Below are positions 47,152-57,811 of a stretch of 64,000 nucleotides of DNA, piece by piece. The stretch is from Hexactinellida sp. DTS-2022 (lineage: Eukaryota > Porifera > Hexactinellida), in assembly GCA_028753945.1 (NCBI GenBank), contig JAPNXP010000012.1, forward strand, positions 3,100,001 through 3,164,000, given 5' to 3'. Position numbers and translations under genes: made by a program. The stretch's first letter is position 1; each line of letters starts with the position of its first letter. The notes beneath the pieces are model-generated. The model worked only from the letters and a program-made list of their open reading frames with translations. It made no database searches and was not told the DNA's origin.

Positions 47152-48759
47152 ATGATTCCACGTATATTATTAAATTTATTCTCCCATATGGCGTCTCCTT
47201 TAAATGCCGAAACTATCCGAAGCAAGAGAGGTAAAGATAAACTTATTATATTCGGGTTCATTTATACATTAAATAGAGCTACTGAAGAATTCCAGCACTG
47301 GGTGTGTGAGAAACGCGGGCAATGCAAAGCAGAATTGACCACCAGCCATGAATTAGCGTGAACCCTATTGATATTATAGAGGTTCAAGAAAGTCACACGC
47401 ATAATTCTGACAAACCACGCATTGAAATGCTGAAAGGCTACAACCAAATGAAGGAACGTGCTAGCCAAAATTCCGAGGAAAGTACTCGATCTATTTTCGC
47501 TTCTGGCGTTTCAACGATGGAGACTTCAACCCTTGTCCAACTGCCGAAAACCGATTCGATTTAAAGAACAATTCGTAAGCATAAAAATGGTCCTGAAAGT
47601 TTGTCTAATCCAGCATTTGCTTCTGAGTTACAAATTCTCGATCAGTACAAAGTAACTTCAAAGGGTGAACCATTTTACTGTTTGACTCAGGTTTTGGAGA
47701 TAACAACAGATTACTTATGTTTGGCACACCTAAAATGGTTTCAATTCTCTCGGCATCTCAAAGTTGGTATGCCGATGGAACATTTAAAGTAGCACCTCAA
47801 CAGTTCTATCAACTTTAAACCATTCATGCCGACATAGGCGTCGAACTTTTTAGATTTCGGGTTAAAGCTGACGGGGCCAGGCCCACTAGACTTCGGGGTT
47901 CATTACGTCGAAATTTAAATTTTGCCAACAAAAACTAAGCAAAAGCATAAACTACTAGAAGACACAACTATAAATCAACAAAACCTGACGGGGCCACGTG
48001 GCTTTGGCCCCGTCAGGTTCAAATGCTGACGGGGCCGGCCCCGTCGGCCCCGTCAGGTTCGACGCCTATGCATGCCGAAAAAGATGGGTTTATCTTCCCT
48101 TGCATATATGCACTGCTGACACAAAAAAAACGAATTTACTTACAACAGGATGTTCAGAAAGTTAGTAGAGATTGAACCAGAATTGAATCCTGCGTATATA
48201 ATGGTAGATCTCGAAAAAGCAGCCATCAATGCATTGGAGGAACAATTCATTGCTGTAGTATCTGGTTATTTCTTTCATTTTCCCAAAATATCTTTAGGAA
48301 AATACAATCATTGGGGCTAACAACACAGTATATGGAAGATCCAGAGTGCGCTATATATATGAGAATACTTCCCAGTCTCGCATTTGTTCCGGAAAATGAA
48401 GTATGTGATTGTTTCACTTTACTAATGGGTGAATTTCCGCAAGCTGCAATAGAAGTAGCAAACTATTTTGAAACAAGTTACCTGACAAAACTAGAAGGCT
48501 TCCTCCATTACCAATGAGGTTTTGGAATATGCATGCACGCGTACTGAATCTAACAGCTAGGACAAACAATTATGCTGAGGGATGGCATAACGCATTCCAA
48601 TCTGGCATTTCTATTCATCATCCAAGTTTCCCTAAATTGATGAATTACTTGCAACGGGAACAATCGCTTCAAGACGCTAAATATGCAAAAAGGGAGAGTG
48701 GAGTTATACCTAAACAATCCAAATTTAGTAAGGAAAGGACTGAAAGACTGTTTAATTAG
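47152..48759 (+). pseudogene. FLYWCH-MULE transposase (broken)
   Basis: FLYWCH part: FIYTLNRATEEFQHWVCEKR, GQCKAE and, across a frame change, ESHTHNSDKPR (the usual HNH is HTHN). Core: SWYADGTFKVAPQQFYQL at about 47765-47815 with the first catalytic Asp, then a stop. The reading is interrupted exactly at TIHA by the MITE 47833-48070 and resumes as HAEKDGFIFPCIYALL. The second region reads VDLEKAAINALEEQF with FFHFPKISLGK following, then AIYMRILPSLAFVPENEV. The C-terminal part (48514-48759) has TNNYAEGWHNAFQ, a common MULE motif. About five breaks in all. Confidence 0.75.
47833..48070. mobile_element. hAT MITE inside the MULE gene, 8-bp duplication CATGCCGA
   Basis: CATAGGCGTCGAACTTT and AGGTTCGACGCCTATG ends; CATGCCGA at 47825-47832 and 48071-48078. 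Body of GACGGGGCC / GGCCCCGTC words. It interrupts the transposase reading frame between the TIHA and EKDG codons. Confidence 0.82.
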
Positions 48760-49120
48760 TATCAAATTATCAAAATCGAGATACCATAACGTATTTAAGA
48801 GGCATCGCTCATACTTTTTCATTCTAAGTATTATTTGCATGTTTATAATTATTTTATTTATATTTCCTATTTAATTATTATATCCTCATTTCCTATCTGG
48901 TTAATTATTATACAGTTCACTGTTTCCCTCAACTAAATTTGTTAATTACACTAACTAAACATTGGGCGACGAAAGTTCCGTAAGACGAAATTTTCGGCGA
49001 CGAAAGTTCCGCGACTAAAGATCCGTGCGACGAAAGTTCCGCATTCCTTTACAGCATGTATGTTTGCTTATTTAACATCATATTCTTATATAACTGAACT
49101 AGTATACTAGTTTACGTATA

Positions 49121-49400
49121 TCTATTCTATTAAACCACAAAACTATGTGCGGTCTATTGCCGAAATTAATCATTTGCGCAATTGACTAGTTAGTTGCGCA
49201 AAAAACTAAATAGTTTGCCATTTGCGCAATTGACTAGTCTATTGCCGGAGTCAACAAAACATCATTAGTTATCAGATTTTTCAGGCTTCTATTTTAATGT
49301 GGGATGATTATATATTGTTGAATCTTCACTACGTAAGCATATTTTCACTTTTACTTTCCTCAGTGCCCCGACACTTGCTACGCGCCTGGTTTGTCTTCCT
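49121..49400 (+). mobile_element. Helitron-like 5' end, uncertain extent
   Basis: TCTATTCTATTAAACCAC after A matches the family-B start. It is followed by GCGCAATTGACTAGT words repeated at 49176 and 49222. No 3' end could be assigned. Confidence 0.4.
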
Positions 49401-49600
49401 GTATTTAATGTAAAGAAAATTCAATTTTTAAAGTACCAATAGTATAACTTAAGTATGTAATGACAGGGACTTCTTTAATATAGGGACTGTAAACTTCGTT
49501 TTACGGTAAAATTAGCGTAGGCCTAAAATAGTATTGTTACTTATTGATATCCCGTAATCCGCTAATGCTGGACACAGGAAATGTATTATTGTCGTATAGG

Positions 49601-50073
49601 TAGGGCATTAGTCGATCGCCAAAAAATTGATCGCGATCTCGATCCCGATCTTCACTTAAAATAGTATCGCGATCTCGATCCCGATCATTTTGCGATCATT
49701 TCTTATTTGCCGTAGTATCTATTCAGGATGCTCAGGTTTCAACTTGACCAACTTTTAGAAACAGTGATTTTAGATTTTCAACAACCTGAAAAATATTTTA
49801 TTGTTACGGGCCTGTTTTATGGATAAATTGAATTAATAATCGTATTCAAATTAAATACATAAGTGTTAAACAAATTAGGTGGTTTGGTGGATGAATTTAA
49901 TTGGGCAACCTTTTCCAAAAGATCGGAATGTAGGATCGAAAATGTACGCAAAAAAATGATCGCGATCTCCATTTCGATCGTTCTGTAAAATACGATCGAC
50001 GATCCTGCTTCGATCGTCAAAAAGGATCGCGATCGTGATCCGCGATCATTGATCGTTCGATCCTAATGCCCTA
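49601..50073. mobile_element. hAT MITE built of GATCGCGATC words, 8-bp duplication CGTATAGG
   Basis: TAGGGCATTAGTCGATCG and CGTTCGATCCTAATGCCCTA ends; CGTATAGG at 49593-49600 and 50074-50081. The solitary arm at 60026-60488 keeps the empty site GTCGTATAGGAAGTC (about 60150), which proves the boundaries. Confidence 0.85.
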
Positions 50074-50094
50074 CGTATAGGAAGTCATATTTTG

Positions 50095-50520
50095 GGAGTC
50101 CAACGGTCATATTGGTTTATCGAATATATTTGTGTAATGTAAGTTATTCGATTTTCACACCCTTCCATATATGGTAATATTGTAAAAATCTCGAGATTAC
50201 TTAACTTAATACATATGAAATGTATCATTTTCGTTATAGAAATCATATTTTGGAAGTCCAACGGTCATATTGGTTTATCGAAAATATCTGTGGAATGTAA
50301 GTTATGCGATTCCCACACTTTCCATATATGGTAATATTGTAAAAATCTCGAGATTACTTAACTTAATATATATGAAATGTATCATTTTCGTTATAGAAAT
50401 CATATTTTGGAAGTCCAACGGTCATATTGGTTTATCGAAAATATCTGTGGAATGTAAGTTATGCGATTCCCACACTTTTCCATATATGGTAATATTGTAA
50501 AAATCTCGAGATTAGTTTGT
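50095..50520. repeat. ~158-bp tandem repeat, about 2.7 copies
   Basis: CAACGGTCATATTGGTTTAT recurs at 50101, 50259 and 50416 (spacing 158 and 157). The unit includes CATATATGGTAATATTG, AATCTCGAGATTA and TATGAAATGTATCATTTTCG. The opposite arm and the solitary arm have one unit each. Confidence 0.8.
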
Positions 50521-52124
50521 TTTATACATATGAAATTTATTATTGGCGAATGGGAAATGGGAATTCATATTTAGGGACTCAGTAGATCACATTGATTTAC
50601 CTAAGGCTTTCCCCTTAGCCTATATTATTATTTTGGCACTCTCCACAGGAGGATTGCCCCGACCCTGTTTTGTAGTTAAGCTAATTCTTACCTATCAGAT
50701 ATCTGTCATTATGTTGTTTATTAAAAAATCTTGATAAGTTTCTTTCAAATCTATATTAAAATCAATGCTGTCCAATAAAATTTATTAAGTGGTGATGAGA
50801 AATGGATTAGGACTACATATTCTGATATAATTCAAAAAGATTTAATACTTTATAGATTAATTTCCCAATAACTCTACTGTTATTCAACTGACCCGCTAAC
50901 TGGTTAATAAATACTCTAACCCTTAACCGATGTCAGCAACGGATAACCAGTTAACCGAATCCAGCCTTGTTGTTTTTTAATAAACAACATAAATACAGAT
51001 ATCTGATAGGTAATTGTTAGCTAAACTACAAAACAGGGTCGGGCAATCCTCCTGTGGAGATTGCCAAAATAATAATATAGGCTAAGGGGAACGGCTTAGG
51101 TAAATCAATGTGATCTACTGAGTCCCTAAATATGAATTCCCATTTCCCATTCGCCAATAATAAATTTCATATGTATAAAACAAACTAATCTCGAGATTTT
51201 AACAATATTACCATATATGGAAAGGTGTGAGAATCGCATTACTTACATTCCACAAATATTTTCGATAAACCAATATGACCGTTGGGCTCCCAAAATATGA
51301 CTTCCTACACGACAATAATACATTTCCTGTGTCTAGCATTAGCGGATTACCGGATATCAATAAGTAACAATATTGTTTTAGGCCTACGGTAATTTACCGT
51401 TAAACTGAATTTTTCCAAAGTTCGTGTAATCAATAGATACCTAGTATCATAGAACAGTAGAAACCGGGGTTTTTTCATCCATTTTATTCATGTAAGACTA
51501 GTTACAATAAACCGATAGTTATAAAAAAACAATGGAAAATACTAATCAATTTTTATTACCTCACAAATAGTTAGGATAAACCGTTAAGTTAGAATAATCC
51601 GAATTTGTAAACACCGATACAATTAGTAGAATAACGAATTAAACTATAATTGCTGTACAAATTCGTAAAAAAATAATAATAATTGGAATAACCGACTGTA
51701 AGAAAAACCCGGTTTCACCTGTAGTTTTGTTGTTTATTGTCAAGAGAAATCTCAAGAAGTTCGTTAAATCATTACAAATTATTTAAGAATTCGTTAATTC
51801 ATTACAAATTATTTAAGAATTCGTTAAATCTGTGTTCGAAAACCGTTATTGTAGTCTATTCTCATATTGTTTGGTTCCACCAGCTAATTTCCCCCATTTT
51901 ATGGGTAATTTTTTTCCATGGGGGGTCACGTGCCCCCTGTGCCCCTCCCCCATAAATCCGCCACTGTAGTGGGGTGCCCAATTGCAGCTACGCACCTGGA
52001 CTCAGAAATTCTATTTGAGAATTATTCGTAAGTTTTGCTATATGTGTTACTAGAAATAAAATAAATCTTTTAAACTGATATATTATATATGAATAGAGAA
52101 AAGTAAATGAATGAACTTATCAAA

Positions 52125-52340
52125 CTATTCCATTTGTACACTTTTACCATTATGGCACCTCGTATGGCATTGTTTACTACTCCTTCTGCAAGGGCATCTA
52201 TTATTCTTACAATTCTTACATTTGCAAGAATAAGTAGTATTTGTGTATCGCATTGTTAATTCAGGCATTTCATCCAACATGAGTACTTTTGCTGGACATA
52301 AATCAAATTGGTTTCTGGTATAAGGAGTATCAAGTATCAA
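52125..52340 (-). mobile_element. Cys-rich tail of a KRBA2/Ginger-like integrase (fossil)
   Basis: A 71-codon frame ending in CKCKNCKNNRCPCRRSSKQC, then a TRCHNG block. This Cys pattern is what I recall at the C-terminus of KRBA2/Ginger-type integrase proteins. A CXC (tesmin-like) domain of another gene is the alternative. Fragment only. Confidence 0.4.
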
Positions 52341-52346
52341 GGAGTA

Positions 52347-52405
52347 CCGTTAACTTGAGGTGCGTAGCACCAACCCGTCGCAAAGTTACCGAGACCGAAT
52401 TGCTC
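52347..52405 (+). mobile_element. Helitron family A, 3'-end scrap
   Basis: CCGTTAACTTGAGGTGCGTA, then the CGTCGCAAAG hairpin part and GACCGAATTGCTCG before T. Only the last 59 bp are present. Confidence 0.6.
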
Positions 52406-52639
52406 GTAATATACTATACTCCTATGTAATGCGGAAACAATGGTAAAACTTAATGAAGAGTAAAGCCTTGGATCTTATTGCAAACTATCGAAGAGAATAT
52501 GAGTAACATGATTTTATGCTAAAGATTTGGAATGGACATAATGCGATTCGTTTGTGTTGTCGTACATGACAAGAAGGTTGTGTATGATTATGGTTTCCTT
52601 TATTATAGTGTTTATAAATATCAGCTCAGCGAAATTTAT

Positions 52640-52833
52640 CCCAACTTAGCAATCGGCAACACTTGCTACTGTTATTAGTGCTGAACGAAGCTTCAAATAT
52701 TATACAATATCCTTAGGTCAACAACGGGTAATGACAGGCAATCAGTTTTAGGAATATTCTATTGAAAGTGGCACTGCAAGATCGACCTTGACGAACTTGT
52801 TGATGAATTTGCAAAGGAGAATGGTCGTATTTG
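52640..52833 (+). pseudogene. hAT transposase C-terminal remnant
   Basis: Readable pieces are LATVISAERSFKYY (about 52660-52700), QQRVMTGNQF, and, after a frame change, DLDELVDEFAKENGRI just before a stop at 52831-52833. This is the hAT dimerisation region, ZMYM1/TTF type. The rest of the gene is not recognisable upstream. Confidence 0.55.
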
Positions 52834-53639
52834 AAATTAAATTAACAAATTATATTGCATATTGATTAGATATATTTCTTTGAAATAAACTACTAGAATT
52901 GATTCCAGAATTTACAAATACTTTTTTGGTATTTGCTATTCTGCAGTATTCGTATATAGGACCTCGGTGAAAGTGCCCCGGAGTGCCCTGATATTTTAGG
53001 AACTTGAGATTTAAGTGGATACTCTCTGTATTCAAATTTACAACTACGAGCACTTCGGTATAGGGCTTCGCGACGGATTATAAACTGATTCGTTATTGGG
53101 AGTTGACTGTCCAATTGAGATTATACTGTATTTATTTATTCAAATTAATGTAGATTGTGCGTTACACTTGGAACATCATTCTCCGAACCCACGCCTGAGC
53201 GGTAATTGATTTCTTCTCGGTGCCAGAAAACAATATAGCTATTGCTTTCTGCATTCTTGGCATCATATGGGTAACATTACCAATGGTTCCTACATCCCTC
53301 CGTGGAATCACTCTTTATTAAGCAATAAAATACTTATCTTGACAAAGGTTATGTTCAATACAGTTAGTCATGCCACTGTCATTTTGAATAGCAAGGGGAT
53401 CTCACATGCTGTTGTTACTTTATTGAGCTACTAAAACTGTTCAGAGCTGTACCCAACGATACACCCCCATATTTTTTATCATGGTACTTTGAATCACATA
53501 CTATTGGACTTGTAAGTTGGCCATTGATATACACAGGATCTAGTCTAACCATCACTAGATAATTTTTTTAAACTCATAAGCTTCCAATTTAGTCAGGAAA
53601 AACAAACCCACCCACCCACACAAATACGCGCTCACACAC

Positions 53640-53965
53640 ACTAGACCTTTGCCGCGGGGCGAGTCAAAGAATCTGATTATTTTTCGCGGCAAGTGCTGGT
53701 CAGAGATTCTTCTTGTGGGTTTGTGCGGGTCAGGGTCGGTCACAGGATGTTGTCAGCCAGGGACAGGAGTTCACCTTTAGTATAAATCCGGTGCATGCCC
53801 GTGCAATGATACTAAAAACCAGGGCTGAGCCCGAAGCACAATGTTCCCCCCTACCTGGGACCGCAACCGGTGCTTGTTTGCTCGGGTTGTGGGTTGGTAC
53901 AAGTTATTGCAGGTTAGTACGGGTTGATTTGTTTATTGCACTGTGTCTTGCGGGAACGGGATGTA
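53640..53965. repeat. G+C-richer CCCGCA / TGCGGGT-word segment
   Basis: Contains GGGTTTGTGCGGGTCAGGGT, GGGTTGTGGGTTGGTACAAG and TACGGGTTGATTTGTTTATT, similar in wording to 28200-28420 and 62400-62535. Probably a MITE of that style, but its ends were not defined. Confidence 0.35.
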
Positions 53966-53984
53966 TTCTCTAAATAATCAATTA

Positions 53985-54133
53985 CAGTCGACTTCGGTTA
54001 ATAGATTTATCCGCTTAATCAGGTCAAACTTTCACAGAATTTATAGGACATAATTATATTTTCGCTTAATAGATTTATCCGCTACGGGTCAAAGCAAACT
54101 GATCCCGAAATGAACATTAAGCGGAGTCGACTG
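53985..54133. mobile_element. TA-flanked MITE, GCTTAATCGG family
   Basis: CAGTCGACTTCGGTTAAT and ATTAAGCGGAGTCGACTG, with TA on both sides. GATTTATCCGCT(TAAT) words repeat. 149 bp; related to 14463-14647. Confidence 0.72.
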
Positions 54134-54747
54134 TATATCCGAAATACTAGCAAATAACGCAGTCACGAGTACAAAATAATAGACCCGCGTAGCTAATATT
54201 GTATCTTTCAACCTGCACTAACTTATATTTGATATTTACTGAGCGCTCAAAGGGGCTCCTGCCGAGAATAAGTGTTCGCATATCGCGTACCTAAAGCAAT
54301 CAAAGCGTACTTGTGGTATTTATTACTAGGTAGTTCATTAGACCGACGATCCTGAAAATTGTACCTAATATAGTTAGTTAGTATATATGGTCCAGTCAGA
54401 TGCCTTTTCCAGTTGAAACGCTTTTCAACTGGTCAGAACCCGTTTCAACTACTTTAACAGTTGAAACCGGTTCTGACTAGCCCAAACCCGTTTCCAATAG
54501 AAATTCTATATAATGGGTAGACAATAATTCTGATGATAAGTTATTAATAAAAACGCTAGGATGTTCGGAATAACGATCCTACAAGGATCTTTGCTTATTC
54601 ATTATCAAAGTTCGTATACAAATACTTACATAAATTTGAAGTTTGTGAATTCATATTTAATAATATTATGAATATTAAGTTTTCAATGAGTCAATAATTA
54701 ATAAAAAGGTAGAATTACATAGACTTACATAGTAATATAGTATATTT

Positions 54748-54895
54748 ATGTTGCAGTGTGTTATTGTTAATTCTAATACACTAAATTTATCTCATGTGTA
54801 CGCGTACACACTATAAACTTTAGTGTGTACGCGTACACCCATTAATCAATCCGTGTGTACGCATACAACCGAAAATCTCTAACACACTGCAACAT
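54748..54895. mobile_element. Small MITE with GTGTACGCGTACAC palindromes
   Basis: ATGTTGCAGTGTGTTA and TAACACACTGCAACAT are inverted ends. Inside are two perfect GTGTACGCGTACAC palindromes (54797 and 54822) and a third imperfect one (GTGTACGCATACA). 148 bp. Confidence 0.65.
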
Positions 54896-55137
54896 TTTAT
54901 ACTATAATCGGATAAATTTGTCCAATTTATTGTTGGAATTCGTTGTTTGGGCTTCTGACTGCTGAATTATATTAACTGAAAAAATTTAACTGAAAATACA
55001 ACCAAGTGCGACAGAAAACTGTCTTATCATAAGGTGCATAACAAATAAATATAAGATTGGGAATTAGGGAAAGTAAAGTAACGTTATTAATTAATAATTA
55101 ATTAAACTTAATAATTAATTAAACTTCATCAAGGTTG

Positions 55138-55495
55138 CAACCGAATAGTTCAGTATTCGGTTAGACCATATACTATTTGGAAAATATTACTTAGTCTAAC
55201 CATCAAATTCTATTCCAATTTTGATATTTGGTTGGGATACAAATATATTTGGTTGACCAAATAGTATATTCGGTACCAAATATATTTTGGTATTCGTATT
55301 TCGTGGTTAGAGTTGTTGTTCATTACCCAATATTTATTCAAAGCTATATTTACTTCTTTAGAAAACTATAATTTGTGTGTATGCTAATCTAAAATGGTTA
55401 TTTAATATTTATCTAACTATTTGGTCAGCCGAATACTATTAATATTCGGTTGAACAACTAATTATTCGGTTAAATCAGTGTTTGGTTAACAAAAA
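55138..55495. repeat. Repeat block of TATTCGGTT / AACCGAATA words
   Basis: CAACCGAATAGTTCAGTATTCGG at the left and CCGAATACTATTAATATTCGG with ATTCGGTTAAAT at the right, with TTTGGTTGGGA-like and CCAAATAGTATATTCGG words between. Looks like a MITE made of one word; ends not exact. Confidence 0.45.
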
Positions 55496-56149
55496 CGAGG
55501 ATATATTTCTAACCATTATACTACCTACGATACACTTACCTGTGCATTAGTGTTTAGGATCAATTAGAACTTCCAAATTTTCTGTAAAAGCAATTACAAA
55601 CTTAGTAATTGACAAACAAGATTTATTAATGTACTGACAGAGCCTAGAAATTACAAATATGTTTCATAAAATGCTCTTTTGCTTGTGGTTTGCTCTGTAA
55701 TTTTTATAATTTTTATAATGTCGCCATTTTGTGATTTTGTAGCCTTTGGGGTATTTTAATATATATAGATATCCCTATTTTAGTATTCCTGTTGTAAATT
55801 TATTATAAAGTAGGAAGGAAATGAATTTATGATATTTGAATTTTTTCATTTTGCCATAAATTGTTACCGTCGCCATGAAATGCCGCCTAAACAACTTAAC
55901 CACAAATATGAGATTCTCAAAAGTGGTTTCGTTGGACTCGCAATGGTTGATTACCCCATATTCAACCCAAATAATAACAATAGGAGGCATAGTTTATCCT
56001 AGAATTAAATTTATAAACTGGCCTTCTATTTTTTCGGCCTTCTCGGTGGCATACACGGCCGTATATTAAGTAGGTCATGCATGCTAAAAAAAAAGCGCTT
56101 ATCGCGCTCCTGGATAATTCATTGAATTGAGGCCATATTTATAGAGGAA

Positions 56150-56540
56150 GTTATCAAGTAAATATGTATACATACACAATACGTATGTGTACATAGTAAT
56201 TTTTGTAATAAATTATTATTATTATTTGTGCGAGTAATGTAATTGTTGTTCGCCTACTAGTAATTTTGAGTTGCTTAAAAGTGAACTTTTGTTTGTCTAT
56301 TAGTAACTTTGAGTTGCTTATAAGTGAATTTTGTTTCTCTATTTGCAACTTTGTGTTGCTTATTATGAACAGATCTACACTTGGCACCATAAAATAGGTT
56401 GCTAATAAACGAATATTGCTATTACGCGAGTTGCTAATAGGGGAACTTGACTTTATATAATTCCCCATGCTTTTGATCTGGACAAGTAAATTGGTTGCTA
56501 GTAGAGCAATGTTGTTGATAGGAGAGTTTCTAATAAAGCA
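56150..56540. repeat. GAGTTGCTTATAAGTGAA-word block
   Basis: TTTGAGTTGCTTA(A/T)AAGTGAA recurs at about 56265, 56310 and 56350, and GTTGCTA(A/G)TA words follow to GCAACTCCACTCTATATAAT. Possibly the two arms of a MITE; not resolved. Confidence 0.4.
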
Positions 56541-56654
56541 ACTCCACTCTATATAATAATTTGATTATCAGTTGTTTGAAAAGGTTGATTAATTTTTTTC
56601 GATTGAAAAATTGTATTATCTCTTCGTATATATTGATAATTATTCCTAATATAG

Positions 56655-57196
56655 GTACGTTATTTTATCGGGGATAGAACACCCCCCACTCTTGATTCAT
56701 TTTCACTTGACATGAATATTGCTCAGCTTATTCTTATTTTTTCGGAAACTATTAATGTTAGTACTATCAACCTTTCTCAGTTTACATTTCAAAATACAGG
56801 CTCGCATTCTACTTCTAGTTACTCTCTAAATAGCGGAGTAATTACCACGACAAATGGGCCATCCGTCATTGTGATGATATACAACGACGAACTCAATCGT
56901 ATTAAGGCCATTAACGGACTTGCAGATAGCAATTTTGATCCCCTACAGAACACCTATTTGGCCATTACTCCGTTTGCTTTTCGGGATATGAATATGAACT
57001 TTAACAAAGAAATTCGTTCAGACACTATGGCACAACGTATTACTTCGTTTATTCCAGACACGACTCGCCCAGAGTTGATTTCAGCCACTCTCAACTTAAA
57101 TCAAGGTTCTCTTACTTTGGACTTTTCTGAAACTGTTAGAGAATCTACACTTGATTTGACCTCATTCTCATTTAAGGATAATGTAACAGAGATAAG
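56655..57196 (+). CDS. Giant Ig-like repeat protein, exon E (1 repeat + start of next)
   Basis: The acceptor is AATATAG at 56654 and the likely donor AAG|GTAAAC after 57196. The exon enters in phase 0 and leaves in phase 2. The first repeat starts at Asp codon 56673, again 18 nt inside the exon, and the second at 57057. The second is cut after about 47 residues, in the variable region just beyond FSETV, so this intron falls inside a repeat rather than between repeats. The rest of that repeat must be in a later exon. I find no continuation before 64000, so the gene probably runs out of the window, although a short exon could escape the eye. The donor choice is inferred from the stop codon that follows in frame. 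Confidence 0.8.
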
Positions 57197-57267
57197 GTAA
57201 ACATATTTCTTTATTCTGAATAAAACTTATAAAATTGTTGTTGTATGTATATTGTATATACACTATG

Positions 57268-57803
57268 CATGGGCGTAAATCCTTGGGGGACGTACCCCTC
57301 CCCCCCAAACTTTTTTTGGAATGGAATGGAGGGGACACCTATATAAATTGTCCCCCCTCCTTTTGTCAGGGTTGGATTCTAGTACAATTGTACTTAAGAC
57401 TGTTTCATCAAATTTTGACTCCCATCAAATGATGATAGGAGTTGAGTAATTAACGGATCCAGAATCTTTTTGCATTTTGCGTAAATAATTATTATAATAC
57501 ATTTGGGTTCCCCTTACGCAGGGTGTGTAGTTGGTGGGGATCAGTTTCACATTGTAACAAGTGTACCTCAAACTGGATGTCATGGAAAAAGTTACAGGGG
57601 CTCGTGAAATACAATAAAAATTCGAACCCTTTCTCGTATATATATATATACTTGTAAGATAATAAAGTTTCTGGCTCCATCCGTGCTGAGAACTGACCTT
57701 GATCAATTTGAGCGTCAAATAATCATACTTTTTGGTAGGGCAAGTTCCTCTCACCAACTGTGAAAACGTCCCCCCCACTTTGTAGCATGGATTTACGCCC
57801 TTG
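57268..57803. mobile_element. hAT MITE, 8-bp duplication ACACTATG
   Basis: CATGGGCGTAAATCC and GGATTTACGCCCTTG ends; ACACTATG at 57260-57267 and 57804-57811. CCCCTCCCCCC/GGGGGGG runs lie just inside. No transposase coding. Confidence 0.8.
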
Positions 57804-57811
57804 ACACTATG

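Larger units (their letters stand above)
46897..49040 (+). mobile_element. FLYWCH-MULE with ends made of GGAACTTTCGTCGC repeats
   Basis: The left end carries four close copies of GGAACTTTCGTC plus GGAACTTGGGTCG and variants (46897-46985). The right end (48960-49040) has at least three inverted copies, CGACGAAAGTTCCG and variants. Between them, on the plus strand, is a broken FLYWCH + MULE transposase. A hAT MITE is inserted at 47833-48070. No clear target duplication found. Confidence 0.72.
49464..51415. mobile_element. Long-inverted-repeat element, second family
   Basis: The left arm (49464-50731) begins CAGGGACTTCTTTAATATAG; the right arm (50976-51415) is its inverse. The left arm was enlarged by a hAT MITE (49601-50073) and by tandem growth of a 158-bp block. 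A solitary arm without either change lies at 60026-60488. No transposase was seen. The middle contains an inverted piece of the MITE type at 42069-42521. Confidence 0.68.
45632..56654 (+). other. Intron 4 of the repeat gene (11.0 kb)
   Basis: A phase-0 intron. It carries a TA-flanked MITE (46018-46308), a Helitron (46421-46885), a FLYWCH-MULE (46897-49040), a Helitron 5' end (from 49121), a long-inverted-repeat element (49464-51415), transposase remnants (52125-52833), and small MITEs (53985-54133, 54748-54895, 55138-55495). Bases 51430-52120, 52840-53640, 54140-54740 and 55500-56650 hold mostly A+T-rich sequence; 54390-54490 has short TTTCAACTG/CAGTTGAAA inverted repeats. Confidence 0.72.

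Noticed and set aside
50095-50520. CRISPR-like array
   Set aside because: Units are about 158 bp and repeated along their whole length with no variable spacers, inside a transposon arm in a spliced eukaryotic genome.
18461-57196. Recent bacterial origin of the Ig-like repeat gene
   Set aside because: The repeats resemble bacterial Ig-like families, but the gene has spliceosomal introns with consistent phases and the same A+T-rich make-up as its surroundings.
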